Assembly (NCBI GenBank): GCA_950097015.1
Contig: CATNEN010000001.1
Coordinates: 4,370,001-4,434,000, forward strand
Source of the DNA: Macrostomum hystrix
Lineage: Eukaryota > Platyhelminthes > Macrostomidae
DNA: 64,000 nt
Direction: 5' to 3'
The notes beneath the pieces were generated by a model. The model did not search any database. It worked only from the letters and a program-made list of their open reading frames with translations, and had not been told where the DNA came from. The first letter of the stretch is position 1; every line of letters starts with the position of its first letter. This document shows positions 10,855-21,384 of this stretch, in pieces. The position numbers were made by a program, and so were the translations under genes.

Positions 10855-13495
10855 GTTAGTCAATTCGCTTTTAATTGTTTTGGGATTTCTCTTCTAGCCT
10901 AGGCTTTTATTGTTTTGGGATTTCCCTTCTACCCTAGGCTTTTATTGCTTGGGATTTCCCTTCTAGCCTAGGCTTTTATTGTTTGGGATTTCCCTTCTAG
11001 CCTAGGCTTTTATTGTTTGGGATTTCCCTTTTAGCCTAAACTCTTTTTGTTTGGGATTTCCCTTCTAGCCTAGGCTTTTATTGTTTTGGGATTTCCCTTC
11101 TAGCCTAGGCTTTTATTGTTTCGGGATTTCCCTTCTAGCCTAGGCTTTTATTGTTTCGGGATTTCCCTTCTAGCCTAGGCTTTTATTGTTTCGGGATTTC
11201 CCTTCTAGCCTAGGCTTTTATTGTTTCGGGATTTCCCTTCTAGCCTAGGCTTTTATTATTTTGGGATTTCCCTTCTAGCCTAGGCTTTTATTGTTTGGGA
11301 TTTCCCTTCTAGCCTAGGCTTTTATTGTTTTGGGATATCCCTTCTACCTAGGCTTTTATTGTTTTGGGATATCCCTTCTAGCCTAGGCTTTTATTGTTTG
11401 GGATTTCCCTTCTAGCCTAGGCTTTTACTGTTTCGGGATTTCCCTTCTAGCCTAGGCTTTTATTGTTTCGGGATTTCCCTTCTAGCCTAGGCTTTTATTG
11501 TTTTGGGATTTCCATTCTAGCCTAGGCTTTTATTGTTTTGGGATTTCCATTCTAGCCTAGGCTTTTATTGTTTTGGGATTTCCCTTCTAGCCTAGGCTTT
11601 TATAGTTTCGGGATTTCCCTTCTAGCCTAGGCTTTTACTGTTTCGGGATTTCCCTTCTAGCCTAGGCTTTCATTGTTTCGGGATTTCCCTTCTAGCCTAG
11701 GCTTTTATTGTTTGGGATTTCCCTTCTAGCCTAGGCTTTTATTGTTTTAGGATTTCTCTTCTAGCCTAGGCTTTTATTGTTTTAGGATTTCCCTTCTAGC
11801 CTAGGCTTTTATTGTTTTAGGATTTCCATTCTAGCCTAGGCTTTTATTGTTTGGGATTTCCCTTCTAGCCTAGGCTTTTATTGTTTCGGGATTTCCCTTC
11901 TTGCCTAGGCTTTTACTGTTTCGGGATTTCCCTTCTAGCCTAGGCTTTTATTGTTTGGGATTTCCCTTCTAGTCTAGGCTTTTATTGTTTTGGATTTCCC
12001 TTCTAGCCTAGGCTTTTATTGTTTTAGGATTTCCCTTCTAGTCTAGGCTTTTATTGTTCTGGGATTTCCCTTAATTTAGCAGAAATATTTTTCCTCAATT
12101 TTAGATGCCTTAAGCCAGCGCTCCAAGTGCTGGACGTTGACATCAGCGACGTTCGATCAGCGGTTGATTGTCGAGAATACCTGCTATATTATTACTACGC
12201 CGGCATGATCTACCTGGCTCTAAAGCAATACGACCGAGCCTTCCTAATGCTAGAGAATGCCATCTCGCTGCCAGCCACCCTAGTTAGCGCTATCATGCTC
12301 GAGGCCTACAAGAAATGGCTGCTAGTCGGCCTATTGTGCGTCGGCAGAAAGCCGCAACCGCCGAAATTCACTTCCACAAATCAGCTGGTGCGAATGCAGT
12401 TCGTTGGCAATTGTCAGGTGAGATTGAGCTTGACTTATGAAACTCTATTTCATCTGTTCGTTTGTATCGTATCTTTGCTAAAACCAATTGTCTAGCTTCC
12501 GGTTTTCTTCTTCCAGCTTCCGTTTTTCTTCTTCCAGCTTCCGGTCTTCTTTTTCCAGCTTCCAGTTTCCTTCTTCCAGCTTCCGGTTTCCTTATAGCTT
12601 CCGGTTTCCTTCTTCTTGCTTCCGGCGTCCTTCTTTTAGCTTCCGGTTTTCTTCTTCCAGCTTCTGGTTTCCTTATAGCTTCCGGTGTCCTTCTTCTAGC
12701 TTTTGGTTTCCTTCTTCTTGCTTCCGGTTCCAATCTTCTAGCTTCCTAATACAATCTTCTAGCTTCCTAATACAATCTTCTAGCTTCCTAATACAATCTT
12801 CTAGCTTCCTAATACAATCTTCTAGCTTCCTAATACAATCTTCTAGCTTCCGGACTATATCTTCCATCGTTTTGCCATCAGGTTATAGTTTTAAGATTCT
12901 GTGTTTAGGCTTTCAGCTTCCAGTCATTTTTTTATCATAATTCGAACCCCCGACTGCCATCCGGTTCCGCCAGGCCTACATGGAGCTGGTTGACGCGTTC
13001 GACAAGCGCACGCCAGCCGAGCTGCGGGATCTGGTCAATCGGCATGAGTCTCAGTACAGAACTGACCGCAACTGGGGCCTAGTTAAACAGGCTTTGGCTA
13101 GCCGAATAAAGCAGAATATTCTACACTTAACAAAGACTTTCATCACGCTGTCTTTGTCTGATCTAGCCAATCGTGCGGCCGCTTCCTCCCCGGCCGATGC
13201 CGAGCGCTACCTGTTGGAACTCATCGACGAGAAGAAGATCTTTGCCAGCATAGATCAGGCCAGACAGGTCGTGACATTCAGAGACAATCCCGAACAATAT
13301 GCCTCCGCCGCCATGCTGAATACTGTGGAATCTGAGACCAGACAGATTATGTCCACGGACAGGACTTTGAGTCAACTGGTTGACAAGATTCGATCCTCGC
13401 ACGCCTACGCAACTAAATTGGCTGCCAGAGAGAATCAGCAACAGCAGCAGCAGCAGCAGCAGAAGGCAATTGGAGGAGTCGGACTAATGTACTGA
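10382..13495 (+). CDS. CSN3: COP9 signalosome complex subunit 3 (gene span)
   Basis: CSN3 is a structural PCI-domain subunit of the COP9 signalosome, the nuclear and cytoplasmic complex that removes NEDD8 from cullins. Three exons (10382-10854, 12105-12417, 12974-13495) join in phase into 435 residues, against 423 in human. Similarity to the family is collinear throughout: an N-terminal helical repeat region (MSLEEWIVTMRQLLG, HCDLCELCLSSKCLKPALQ, LDVDISD), the central EYLLYYYYAGMIYLALKQYD and IMLEAYKKWLLVGLL, then the PCI domain (GLVKQALASR, LTKTFITLSLSDLANR, IFASIDQ, TFRDNPEQY). The tail carries a run of nine Gln encoded mostly by CAG, absent from the human protein. ATG 10382 is chosen because it aligns with the family start; an acceptor-like TTCCAG ends 16 bp upstream. 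Confidence 0.96.
10872..12075. repeat. 35-bp minisatellite in CSN3 intron 1
   Basis: About 34 copies of a 34-36-bp monomer, TTCTAGCCTAGGCTTTTATT plus GTTTCGGGATTTCCC. It fills nearly the whole intron from 17 bp after the donor. Each unit carries a pyrimidine-rich CCCTTCTAG that mimics a 3' splice site, and the palindrome CCTAGG. Confidence 0.94.
12105..12417 (+). CDS. CSN3: CSN3 exon 2
   Basis: The acceptor TTTTAG ends at 12104. The first base completes the Lys codon of CLKPALQVLDVD. The exon ends in phase 0 before the donor GTGAGA at 12418. It encodes the YYYYAGMIYLALK and MLEAYKKW helices. Confidence 0.95.
12490..12865. repeat. 21-bp minisatellite in CSN3 intron 2
   Basis: About 17 copies of a 21-bp monomer. 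The left part is CTTCCGGTTTCCTTCTTCCAG; the right part (about 12735-12845) is six near-identical CTTCCTAATACAATCTTCTAG units. Again each unit is a pyrimidine tract ending in CAG or TAG. It is open in several frames, which is an artefact. Confidence 0.9.
12974..13495 (+). CDS. CSN3: CSN3 exon 3 (PCI domain and Q-rich tail)
   Basis: The acceptor CGCCAG ends at 12973, phase 0. The exon runs from AYMELVDAFDKRTPAELRD through the PCI winged helix to TGA at 13493-13495. The CAG tract near 13438-13462 gives the polyglutamine run. Confidence 0.95.
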   Translation, partial: AYMELVDAFDKRTPAELRDLVNRHESQYRTDRNWGLVKQALASRIKQNILHLTKTFITLSLSDLANRAAASSPADAERYLLELIDEKKIFASIDQARQVVTFRDNPEQYASAAMLNTVESETRQIMSTDRTLSQLVDKIRSSHAYATKLAARENQQQQQQQQQKAIGGVGLMY

Positions 13496-13551
13496 CTAAA
13501 TGCCCGTGTTTGAGAAATCTTTTGCTTGACGTTTAACGTTTCTTTCTGATT

Positions 13552-13557
13552 ATTAAA
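13552..13557 (+). terminator. Possible poly(A) signal of CSN3
   Basis: ATTAAA, 57 bp after the CSN3 stop codon, in AT-rich DNA. It is the nearest common hexamer variant; cleavage site not identified. Confidence 0.4.
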
Positions 13558-13744
13558 TTAATATCAATTCAGCAAAATTCAATAAGCTTAGTTAAGTATG
13601 CACAAATCTGTTCACAGTAAGTCGTTTACTAAGCAATTTAAAAACGTATGACATCGCTTAAAATAATTTGCAATTATGTTCGTTTTTTAAGTATCAGAGT
13701 TCTAAATTTTACTTTTTTGTTTAGAATATTATCCAACACGAACT

Positions 13745-16700
13745 GATCAAACAGTTTAGGCTTGTGGATTCGTGGATTGGATCAAACAGTTTAGGTTTGT
13801 GGATTGGATCATGCAGTACAGGTTTGTGGATTGGATCATGCAGTACAGGTTTTTGGATTGGATCAAACAGTTTAGGTTTGTGGATTGGATCATGCAGTTT
13901 AGGTTTGTGGATTGGATCAAACAGTTTAGGTTTGTGGATTGGATCATGCAGTTTAGGTTTGTGGATTGGATCAAACAGTTTAGGTTTGTGGATTGGATCA
14001 AACAGTTTAGGTTTGTGGATTGGATCATGCAGTTTAGGTTTGTGGATTGGATCAAACAGTTTAGGTTTGTGGATTGGATCAAACAGTTTAGGTTTGTGGA
14101 TTGGATCATGCAGTTTAGGTTTGTGGATTGGATCATGCAGTACAGGTTTGTGGATTGAATCATGCAGTACAGGTTTGTGGATTCGTGGATTGGATCAAAC
14201 AGTTTAGGTTTGTAGATTCGTGGATTGGATCAAACAGTTTAGGCTTGTGGATTGGATCAAACAGTTTAGGCTTGTGGATTGGATCAAACAGTTTAGGCTT
14301 GTAGATTCGTGGATTGGATCAAACAGTTTAGGCTTGTAGATTCGTGGATTGGATCAAACAGTTTAGGCTTGTGGATTCGTGGATTGGATCAAACAGTTTA
14401 GGTTTGTGGATTCGTGGATTGGATCAAACAGTTTAGGCTTGTAGATTCGTGGATTGGATCAAACAGTTTAGGCTTGTAGATTCGTGGATTGGATCAAACA
14501 GTTTAGGCTTGTGGATTCGTGGATTGGATCAAACAGTTTAGGCTTGTAGATTCGTGGATTGGATCAAACAGTTTAGGCTTGTAGATTCGTGGATTGGATC
14601 AAACAGTTTAGGCTTGTAGATTCGTGGATTGGATCAAACAGTTTAGGCTTGTAGATTCGTGGATTGGATCAAACAGTTTAGGCTTGTGGATTCGTGGATT
14701 GGATCAAACAGTTTAGGCTTGTGGATTCGTGGATTGGATCAAACAGTTTAGGTTTGTAGATTCGTGGATTGGATCAAACAGTTTAGGCTTGTAGATTCGT
14801 GGATTGGATCAAACAGTTTAGGTTTGTGGATTCGTGGATTGGATCAAACAGTTTAGGCTTGTGGATTCGTGGATTGGATCAAACAGTTTAGGCTTGTAGA
14901 TTCGTGGATTGGATCAAACAGTTTAGGCTTGTAGATTCGTGGATTGGATCAAACAGTTTAGGCTTGTAGATTCGTGGATTGGATCAAACAGTTTAGGCTT
15001 GTAGATTCGTGGATTGGATCAAACAGTTTAGGCTTGTAGATTCGTGGATTGGATCAAACAGTTTAGGTTTGTAGATTCGTGGATTGGATCAAACAGTTTA
15101 GGCTTGTAGATTCGTGGATTGGATCAAACAGTTTAGGCTTGTGGATTCGTGGATTGGATCAAACAGTTTAGGCTTGTAGATTCGTGGATTGGATCAAACA
15201 GTTTAGGCTTGTAGATTCGTGGATTGGATCAAACAGTTTAGGCTTGTGGATTCGTGGATTGGATCAAACAGTTTAGGTTTGTGGATTCGTGGATTGGATC
15301 AAACAGTTTAGGCTTGTAGATTCGTGGATTGGATCAAACAGTTTAGGTTTGTAGATTCGTGGATTGGATCAAACAGTTTAGGCTTGTAGATTCGTGGATT
15401 GGATCAAACAGTTTAGGCTTGTGGATTCGTGGATTGGATCAAACAGTTTAGGCTTGTAGATTCGTGGATTGGATCAAACAGTTTAGGCTTGTGGATTCGG
15501 GGATTGGATCAAACAGTTTAGGCTTGTAGATTCGTGGATTGGATCAAACAGTTTAGGCTTGTGGATTCGTGGATTGGATCAAACAGTTTAGGCTTGTGGA
15601 TTCGTAGAATGGATCAAACAGTTTAGGTTTGTAGATTCGTGGATTGGATCAAACAGTTTAGGTTTGTAGATTCGTGGATTGGATCAAACAGTTTAGGCTT
15701 GTAGATTCGTGGATTGGATCAAACAGTTTAGGCTTGTGGATTCGTGGATTGGATCAAACAGTTTAGGCTTGTGGATTCGTAGAATGGATCAAACAGTTTA
15801 GGCTTGTAGATTCGTGGATTGGATCAAACAGTTTAGGTTTGTAGATTCGTGGATTGGATCAAACAGTTTAGGCTTGTAGATTCGTGGATTGGATCAAACA
15901 GTTTAGGTTTGTGGATTCGTGGATTGGATCAAACAGTTTAGGCTTGTGGATTCGTGGATTGGATCAAACAGTTTAGGCTTGTGGATTCGTGGATTGGATC
16001 AAACAGTATAGGCTTGTGGATTCGTGGATTGGATCAAACAGTTTAGGTTTGTGGATTCGTGGATTGGATCAAACAGTTTAGGCTTGTAGATTCGTGGATT
16101 GGATCAAACAGTTTAGGTTTGTGGATTCGTGGATTGGATCAAACAGTTTAGGCTTGTGGATTCGTGGATTGGATCAAACAGTTTAGGCTTGTAGATTCGT
16201 GGATTGGATCAAACAGTTTAGGCTTGTGGATTCGTGGATTGGATCAAACAGTATAGGCTTGTGGATTCGTGGATTGGATCAAACAGTTTAGGTTTGTGGA
16301 TTCGTGGATTGGATCAAACAGTTTAGGCTTGTAGATTCGTGGATTGGATCAAACAGTTTAGGTTTGTGGATTCGTGGATTGGATCAAACAGTTTAGGCTT
16401 GTGGATTCGTGGATTGGATCAAACAGTTTAGGCTTGTAGATTCGTGGATTGGATCAAACAGTTTAGGCTTGTAGATTCGTGGATTGGATCAAACAGTTTA
16501 GGCTTGTAGATTCGTGGATTGGATCAAACAGTTTAGGCTTGTAGATTCGTGGATTGGATCAAACAGTTTAGGCTTGTAGATTCGTGGATTGGATCAAACA
16601 GTTTAGGTTTGTAGATTCGTGGATTGGATCAAACAGTTTAGGCTTGTAGATTCGTGGATTGGATCAAACAGTTTAGGCTTGTGGATTCGTGGATTGGATC

Positions 16701-18500
16701 AAACAGTTTAGGCTTGTAGATTCGTGGATTGGATCAAACAGTTTAGGCTTGTGGATTCGTGGATTGGATCAAACAGTTTAGGCTTGTGGATTCGTGGATT
16801 GGATCAAACAGTTTAGGTTTGTGGATTCGTGGATTGGATCAAACAGTTTAGGCTTGTAGATTCGTGGATTGGATCAAACAGTTTAGGTTTGTAGATTCGT
16901 GGATTGGATCAAACAGTTTAGGCTTGTAGATTCGTGGATTGGATCAAACAGTTTAGGCTTGTGGATTCGTGGATTGGATCAAACAGTTTAGGCTTGTAGA
17001 TTCGTGGATTGGATCAAACAGTTTAGGTTTGTAGATTCGTGGATTGGATCAAACAGTTTAGGCTTGTGGATTCGTGGATTGGATCAAACAGTTTAGGCTT
17101 GTGGATTCGTGGATTGGATCAAACAGTTTAGGCTTGTGGATTCGTGGATTGGATCAAACAGTTTAGGTTTGTGGATTCGTGGATTGGATCAAACAGTTTA
17201 GGCTTGTAGATTCGTGGATTGGATCAAACAGTTTAGGTTTGTAGATTCGTGGATTGGATCAAACAGTTTAGGCTTGTAGATTCGTGGATTGGATCAAACA
17301 GTTTAGGCTTGTGGATTCGTAGAATGGATCAAACAGTTTAGGCTTGTAGATTCGTGGATTGGATCAAACAGTTTAGGTTTGTAGATTCGTGGATTGGATC
17401 AAACAGTTTAGGCTTGTAGATTCGTGGATTGGATCAAACAGTTTAGGTTTGTGGATTCGTGGATTGGATCAAACAGTTTAGGCTTGTAGATTCGTGGATT
17501 GGATCAAACAGTTTAGGCTTGTGGATTCGTGGATTGGATCAAACAGTATAGGCTTGTGGATTCGTGGATTGGATCAAACAGTTTAGGTTTGTGGATTCGT
17601 GGATTGGATCAAACAGTTTAGGTTTGTGGATTCGTGGATTGGATCAAACAGTTTAGGCTTGTAGATTCGTGGATTGGATCAAACAGTTTAGGTTTGTGGA
17701 TTCGTGGATTGGATCAAACAGTTTAGGTTTGTGGATTCGTGGATTGGATCAAACAGTTTAGGTTTGTGGATTCGTGGATTGGATCAAACAGTTTAGGCTT
17801 GTAGATTCGTGGATTGGATCAAACAGTTTAGGCTTGTAGATTCGTGGATTGGATCAAACAGTTTAGGTTTGTGGATTCGTGGATTGGATCAAACAGTTTA
17901 GGCTTGTGGATTCGTGGATTGGATCAAACAGTTTAGGCTTGTGGATTCGTGGATTGGATCAAACAGTTTAGGCTTGTAGATTCGTGGATTGGATCAAACA
18001 GTTTAGGTTTGTGGATTCGTGGATTGGATCAAACAGTTTAGGCTTGTGGATTCGTGGATTGGATCAAACAGTTTAGGCTTGTGGATTCGTGGATTGGATC
18101 AAACAGTTTAGGCTTGTGGATTCGTGGATTGGATCAAACAGTTTATGCTTGTGGATTCGTGGATTGGATCAAACAGTTTAGGCTTGTGGATTCGTGGATT
18201 GGATCAAACAGTTTAGGTTTGTGGATTCGTGGATTGGATCAAACAGTTTAGGCTTGTAGATTCGTGGATTGGATCAAACAGTTTAGGCTTGTGGATTCGT
18301 GGATTGGATCAAACAGTATAGGCTTGTGGATTCGTGGATTGGATCAAACAGTTTAGGTTTGTGGATTCGTGGATTGGATCAAACAGTTTAGGCTTGTAGA
18401 TTCGTGGATTGGATCAAACAGTTTAGGCTTGTGGATTCGTGGATTGGATCAAACAGTTTAGGCTTGTGGATTCGTGGATTGGATCAAACAGTTTAGGCTT
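13745..18500. repeat. 27/35-bp satellite array (4.7 kb)
   Basis: After one edge copy of the 35-bp form, about 14 copies of a 27-bp monomer (GTTTAGGTTTGTGGATTGGA plus TCAAACA) occupy 13780-14160. From about 14180 some 120 copies of a 35-bp monomer follow. The 35-bp form differs by an 8-bp duplication, GTGGATTC beside GTGGATTG. Single-base variants (CTTG/TTTG, GTAG/GTGG, GTATAGG, TCGTAGAATGG) recur in blocks. The array fills the gap between CSN3 and the next gene. Open frames of 128-147 codons in the 27-bp part arise because 27 is a multiple of three. Confidence 0.97.
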
Positions 18501-18610
18501 GTTTTCGTCATTTTTCAACACTCACATGTATCCACACATTTGCAGCTGCAGCAGAGCATTGTCTAACGCTCTCAGCAATCATTGTCACGTGATCAATTGT
18601 CACAGCTGTC
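18501..18610 (+). promoter_or_regulatory. Short upstream region of the small membrane-protein gene
   Basis: Only about 110 bp separate the satellite from the start codon. It contains an acceptor-like CACATTTGCAG ending at 18545 and an E-box CACGTG at about 18587. The promoter function is inferred from position only. Confidence 0.3.
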
Positions 18611-18683
18611 ATGCCAGAACAGCGTGATCGACCACCGCCTGATTTCACATGGACTCGCAACTTCATTCACGGAATCGAGTGGA
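18611..18683 (+). CDS. Small membrane protein exon 1
   Basis: ATG at 18611; 24 codons plus one base, ending before the donor GTGAGA at 18684. It encodes the polar N-terminus up to FIHGIEW. Without splicing the frame stops about 45 codons after the ATG. Confidence 0.55.
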
Positions 18684-19940
18684 GTGAGAACGATTCGGTT
18701 TTGTGTTTTTATACTGTTTCTTCATTAGGTATATGAGGTGCTCAAACAGGTGTTTAAGGTTTTTTTAGCAAACATGTTTTTGTTCATTTTCAGAATAAAC
18801 ACAGGGGGTATTTACAATACTACCACTCAAATACTACTCCACCATAGCTCCCCAACCGAATGACCGAAAGTCTATTGAATCAAAATTATCCGCTCTTTTC
18901 GATGAACTAACTTTCAAGGCCGTCCATACTGGTTTAAAATCGAAAAATTTATAATTTAATCAATCCAAAATGATAGTCGACATGGTAACATCATACAGAA
19001 AAATAACGGTTAAGGATAAGGGGCGAGTGGGTCAGCGGCTAACGTCGCTGCCTCGCACTCCAAAGGACGCTAGTTCGATTCACCCTTCAAGTCACGATTA
19101 ATTTCGGGACTTGTTTGGGGGTTTGGACAGTAGCGACCGGCGGAGGTGCACCATATTTCGTGCAATCAAAGCTTGAAATAATAGCTTCGCTCCTACCTTC
19201 TGTGTGCCTGTTCTGCGTTGTGTGAGTTGTGTGCGTTGGCGCTTGGGCGTTAGACCTTGCGGGGGGTGGCTGGAGGGCGGGTGTACACCGCCGCGCGCTC
19301 CCTGGAGTTCCGTCAGCGTGATTGGATAAGTGTGCACTCATCACCCGGCCCCCTGAGGACTGATTTCTTATCAGCCTTCCGCCCCGGCTTGGGTCTGCTA
19401 TGTGCGTGTGGGGCTGGGGTGGGGGGCACTGCTGCCTATTCTGGGTGCCTCCTGCCCTCCCCGGCTGGTCTGTGCTGCTGTGTGTGGTGCCTGCTCAGGG
19501 GAGGCGGCGCGATGGGCGCTAAAGCGCCTAGTTCGCCGGTCTGGGGGCGTGCCGCTCCGTCGCTTGTGCGACAAGTGCCCCGGGCCCCCCTGAAGATAGA
19601 TAGATAGACAGAACGGTTAAGGATCTTTGTATCGGGGTCCCTCTTATCGTGCTTATTTCAACCTAGCATAATTGCGTACAATTTTTTTCCAGGAAATCCG
19701 ATGCTGCTAGCCTTATTTCCTCTGCTACTAGTGGCAATAGTCTTGTTGGCCCTCTGCGAAAGCTTCCTTAGAGGCTTGTTTCCGTTTAATTTGGACAAAT
19801 TGTTGAACACTGGCGCCGCTGTTGGTCACCACCATCACCATCACCATCATCATGATTATCACAACGATCCGCACGAACAATTCTTCGATGCCGTGGGTGT
19901 TTTCGACCAATCAGTGCCTTCGCCTCGTGATGGTTGCTAA
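18611..19940 (+). CDS. Small single-pass membrane protein with polyhistidine tail (gene span)
   Basis: I do not recognise the family. Two exons (18611-18683 and 19693-19940) join in phase (A plus GA gives Arg) into 106 residues. Residues 1-24 are polar and Pro/Trp-rich (MPEQRDRPPPDFTWTR). RNPMLLALFPLLLVAIVL and following residues form one strongly hydrophobic helix of about 20 residues. A short FLRGLFPFNLDKLL stretch follows, then nine consecutive His and an acidic tail ending in TAA. With no cleavable signal peptide it would be an anchored membrane protein, perhaps metal-binding through the His run. Support for a real gene: matching phases, good GT-AG sites, and a poly(A) signal 18 bp after the stop codon. 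The 1-kb intron holds a SINE. Confidence 0.62.
18843..18935 (-). repeat. Dispersed repeat family D, fragment
   Basis: Matches the reverse complement of 37240-37345: CATAGCTCCCCAACCGAATG, a diverged middle, then CGATGAACTAACTTTCAAGG and CCGTCC. Other copies lie at 48601-48750 and 63653-63760. Confidence 0.55.
19018..19612 (+). mobile_element. tRNA-derived SINE-like element, family C
   Basis: The head GAGTGGGTCAGCGGCTAACG with GCTAGTTCGATTCACC about 35 bp later is a tRNA-like A box and B box. A long GC-rich body follows (about 19130-19590) and a (GATA)n-like tail TAGATAGATAGACAG closes it. The base composition is unlike the surrounding intron, which supports insertion. A single copy is seen, so its right end is uncertain. 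Confidence 0.6.
19693..19940 (+). CDS. Small membrane protein exon 2
   Basis: The acceptor TTTTTTTCCAG ends at 19692. The exon encodes the hydrophobic helix, the His9 run and the tail, with TAA at 19938-19940. In-frame ATG 19701 could start a shorter protein if exon 1 is not used. Confidence 0.65.
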
Positions 19941-19957
19941 TTTAATAACATGATTCT

Positions 19958-19963
19958 AATAAA
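19958..19963 (+). terminator. Poly(A) signal of the small membrane-protein gene
   Basis: AATAAA starting 18 bp after the TAA stop. Confidence 0.55.
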
Positions 19964-20129
19964 TATAAATCATTTCCTCTTTGATATGTATTAACTAGAA
20001 TATTTCACATCATTTGTTTTATTGTTCGCTTAGCTAAAAAGAGCACTTTTTGGCTTTTGACTTTCGCGACAATAAGTTCATGACCGATTTCGAACAATCG
20101 TTACATTGTTATTCTTGTGTATAAAATTT

Positions 20130-20792
20130 ACTCAGGTGTTCTTGGTGTTAAGACCTGCTATCTATTTGTTAGATATCGAATACGTGTTAGACAGACTGAC
20201 TACCTGTTAGACATGGAATCGATGTGTTAGACAGACTGTCTACCTGTTAGACATGGAATCGATGTGTTAGACAGACTGTCTACCTGTTAGATATGGAATC
20301 CTTGTGTTAGACAGACTGTCTACCTGTTAGACAGACTGTCTACCTGTTAGACATGAAATCCGTGTGTTAGACAGACTGTCTACCTGTTAGACATGGAATC
20401 CGTGTGTTAGACAGACGGTCTACCTGTTAGACATGAAATCCGTGTGTTAGACAGACTGTCTACCTGTTAGACATGAAATCCGTGTGTTAGACAGACTGTC
20501 TACCTGTTAGACATGAAATCCGTGTGTTAGACAGACTGTCTACCTGTTAGACATGGAATCCGTGTGTTAGACAGACTGTCTACCTGTTAGACATGAAATC
20601 CGTGTGTTAGACAGACTGTCTACCTGTTAGACATGAAATCCGTGTGTTAGACAGACTGTCTACCTGTTAGACATGAAATCCGTGTGTTAGACAGACTGTC
20701 TACCTGTTAGACATGAAATCCGTGTGTTAGACAGACTGTCTACCTGTTAGACATGAAATCCGTGTGTTAGACAGACTGTCTACCTGTTAGAT
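20130..20792. repeat. 40-bp minisatellite with internal palindrome
   Basis: About 16 copies of a 40-bp monomer, CGTGTGTTAGACAGACTGTC plus TACCTGTTAGACATGAAATC. Each unit contains AGACAGACTGTCT, a perfect 6-bp inverted repeat around one base. Confidence 0.94.
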
Positions 20793-21384
20793 TTTAACTA
20801 TCTAGACTACACATGAGTAGCTTTCTGTTTAATTGAGTTGTCTCTCTTTTTTCAAGACAGATTTTGTTCATTGTACCTACCCTTCAAAGAATTGGCTGTT
20901 GCTTCCTACTAATGTCGAAGTTTCTCATTTTGTCTGCCCCTCTTTGGCAGTGATTTATTGTTGTGTTAATCTCTAATTCCTCATTCATTAGTCAGCTTGT
21001 TCTACTCACATTCACGGTCGTTATTGATTTTGCTGTTTTAACCAATCAGCGAATGTTCTTTTAATTTTAAGTCGCGTTTGTTTTTTGTGCTTGGCGCATA
21101 GTCAAAGGGGCTGTTTTAAGATTAAAAATAGTTTCCTTTATACCTAAACGGTTTTCAATATACATGTAAAAGGTTTTTCTTTTTTGTTTTACTTTTCTTG
21201 TTTTATTTCTATCTATTAAACTAAATTTTATCGTTTCACTTTCGATTGAAAAAGTACATTATAGCAGAGTCAAGTTTAAATTATGCAACTTTGTTTTTCT
21301 TCAAAAAAAATTTGCCATTTCGTTTAATTTGTTCAATTTTTATTTTGAATCTATATCATATTTTAGATTCCCGCTAAAAATAGG
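20793..21384. other. Intergenic DNA, no gene seen
   Basis: AT-rich, T-tract-rich DNA with no exon or repeat that I can support. Confidence 0.5.

Noticed and set aside
13756..14207. Open frames of 128-147 codons with a 9-residue repeat (LWIGSNSLG).
   Set aside because: They exist only where the satellite period is 27 bp; they break as soon as the unit becomes 35 bp.
13745..18500. Regular repeats with nearly constant spacing suggested a CRISPR array.
   Set aside because: No unique spacers; this is a head-to-tail satellite in a eukaryotic, intron-bearing genome.
19257..19607. A GC-rich 116-codon frame in the intron of the small gene.
   Set aside because: Lies inside the SINE-like element of family C, with overlapping frames on the other strand.
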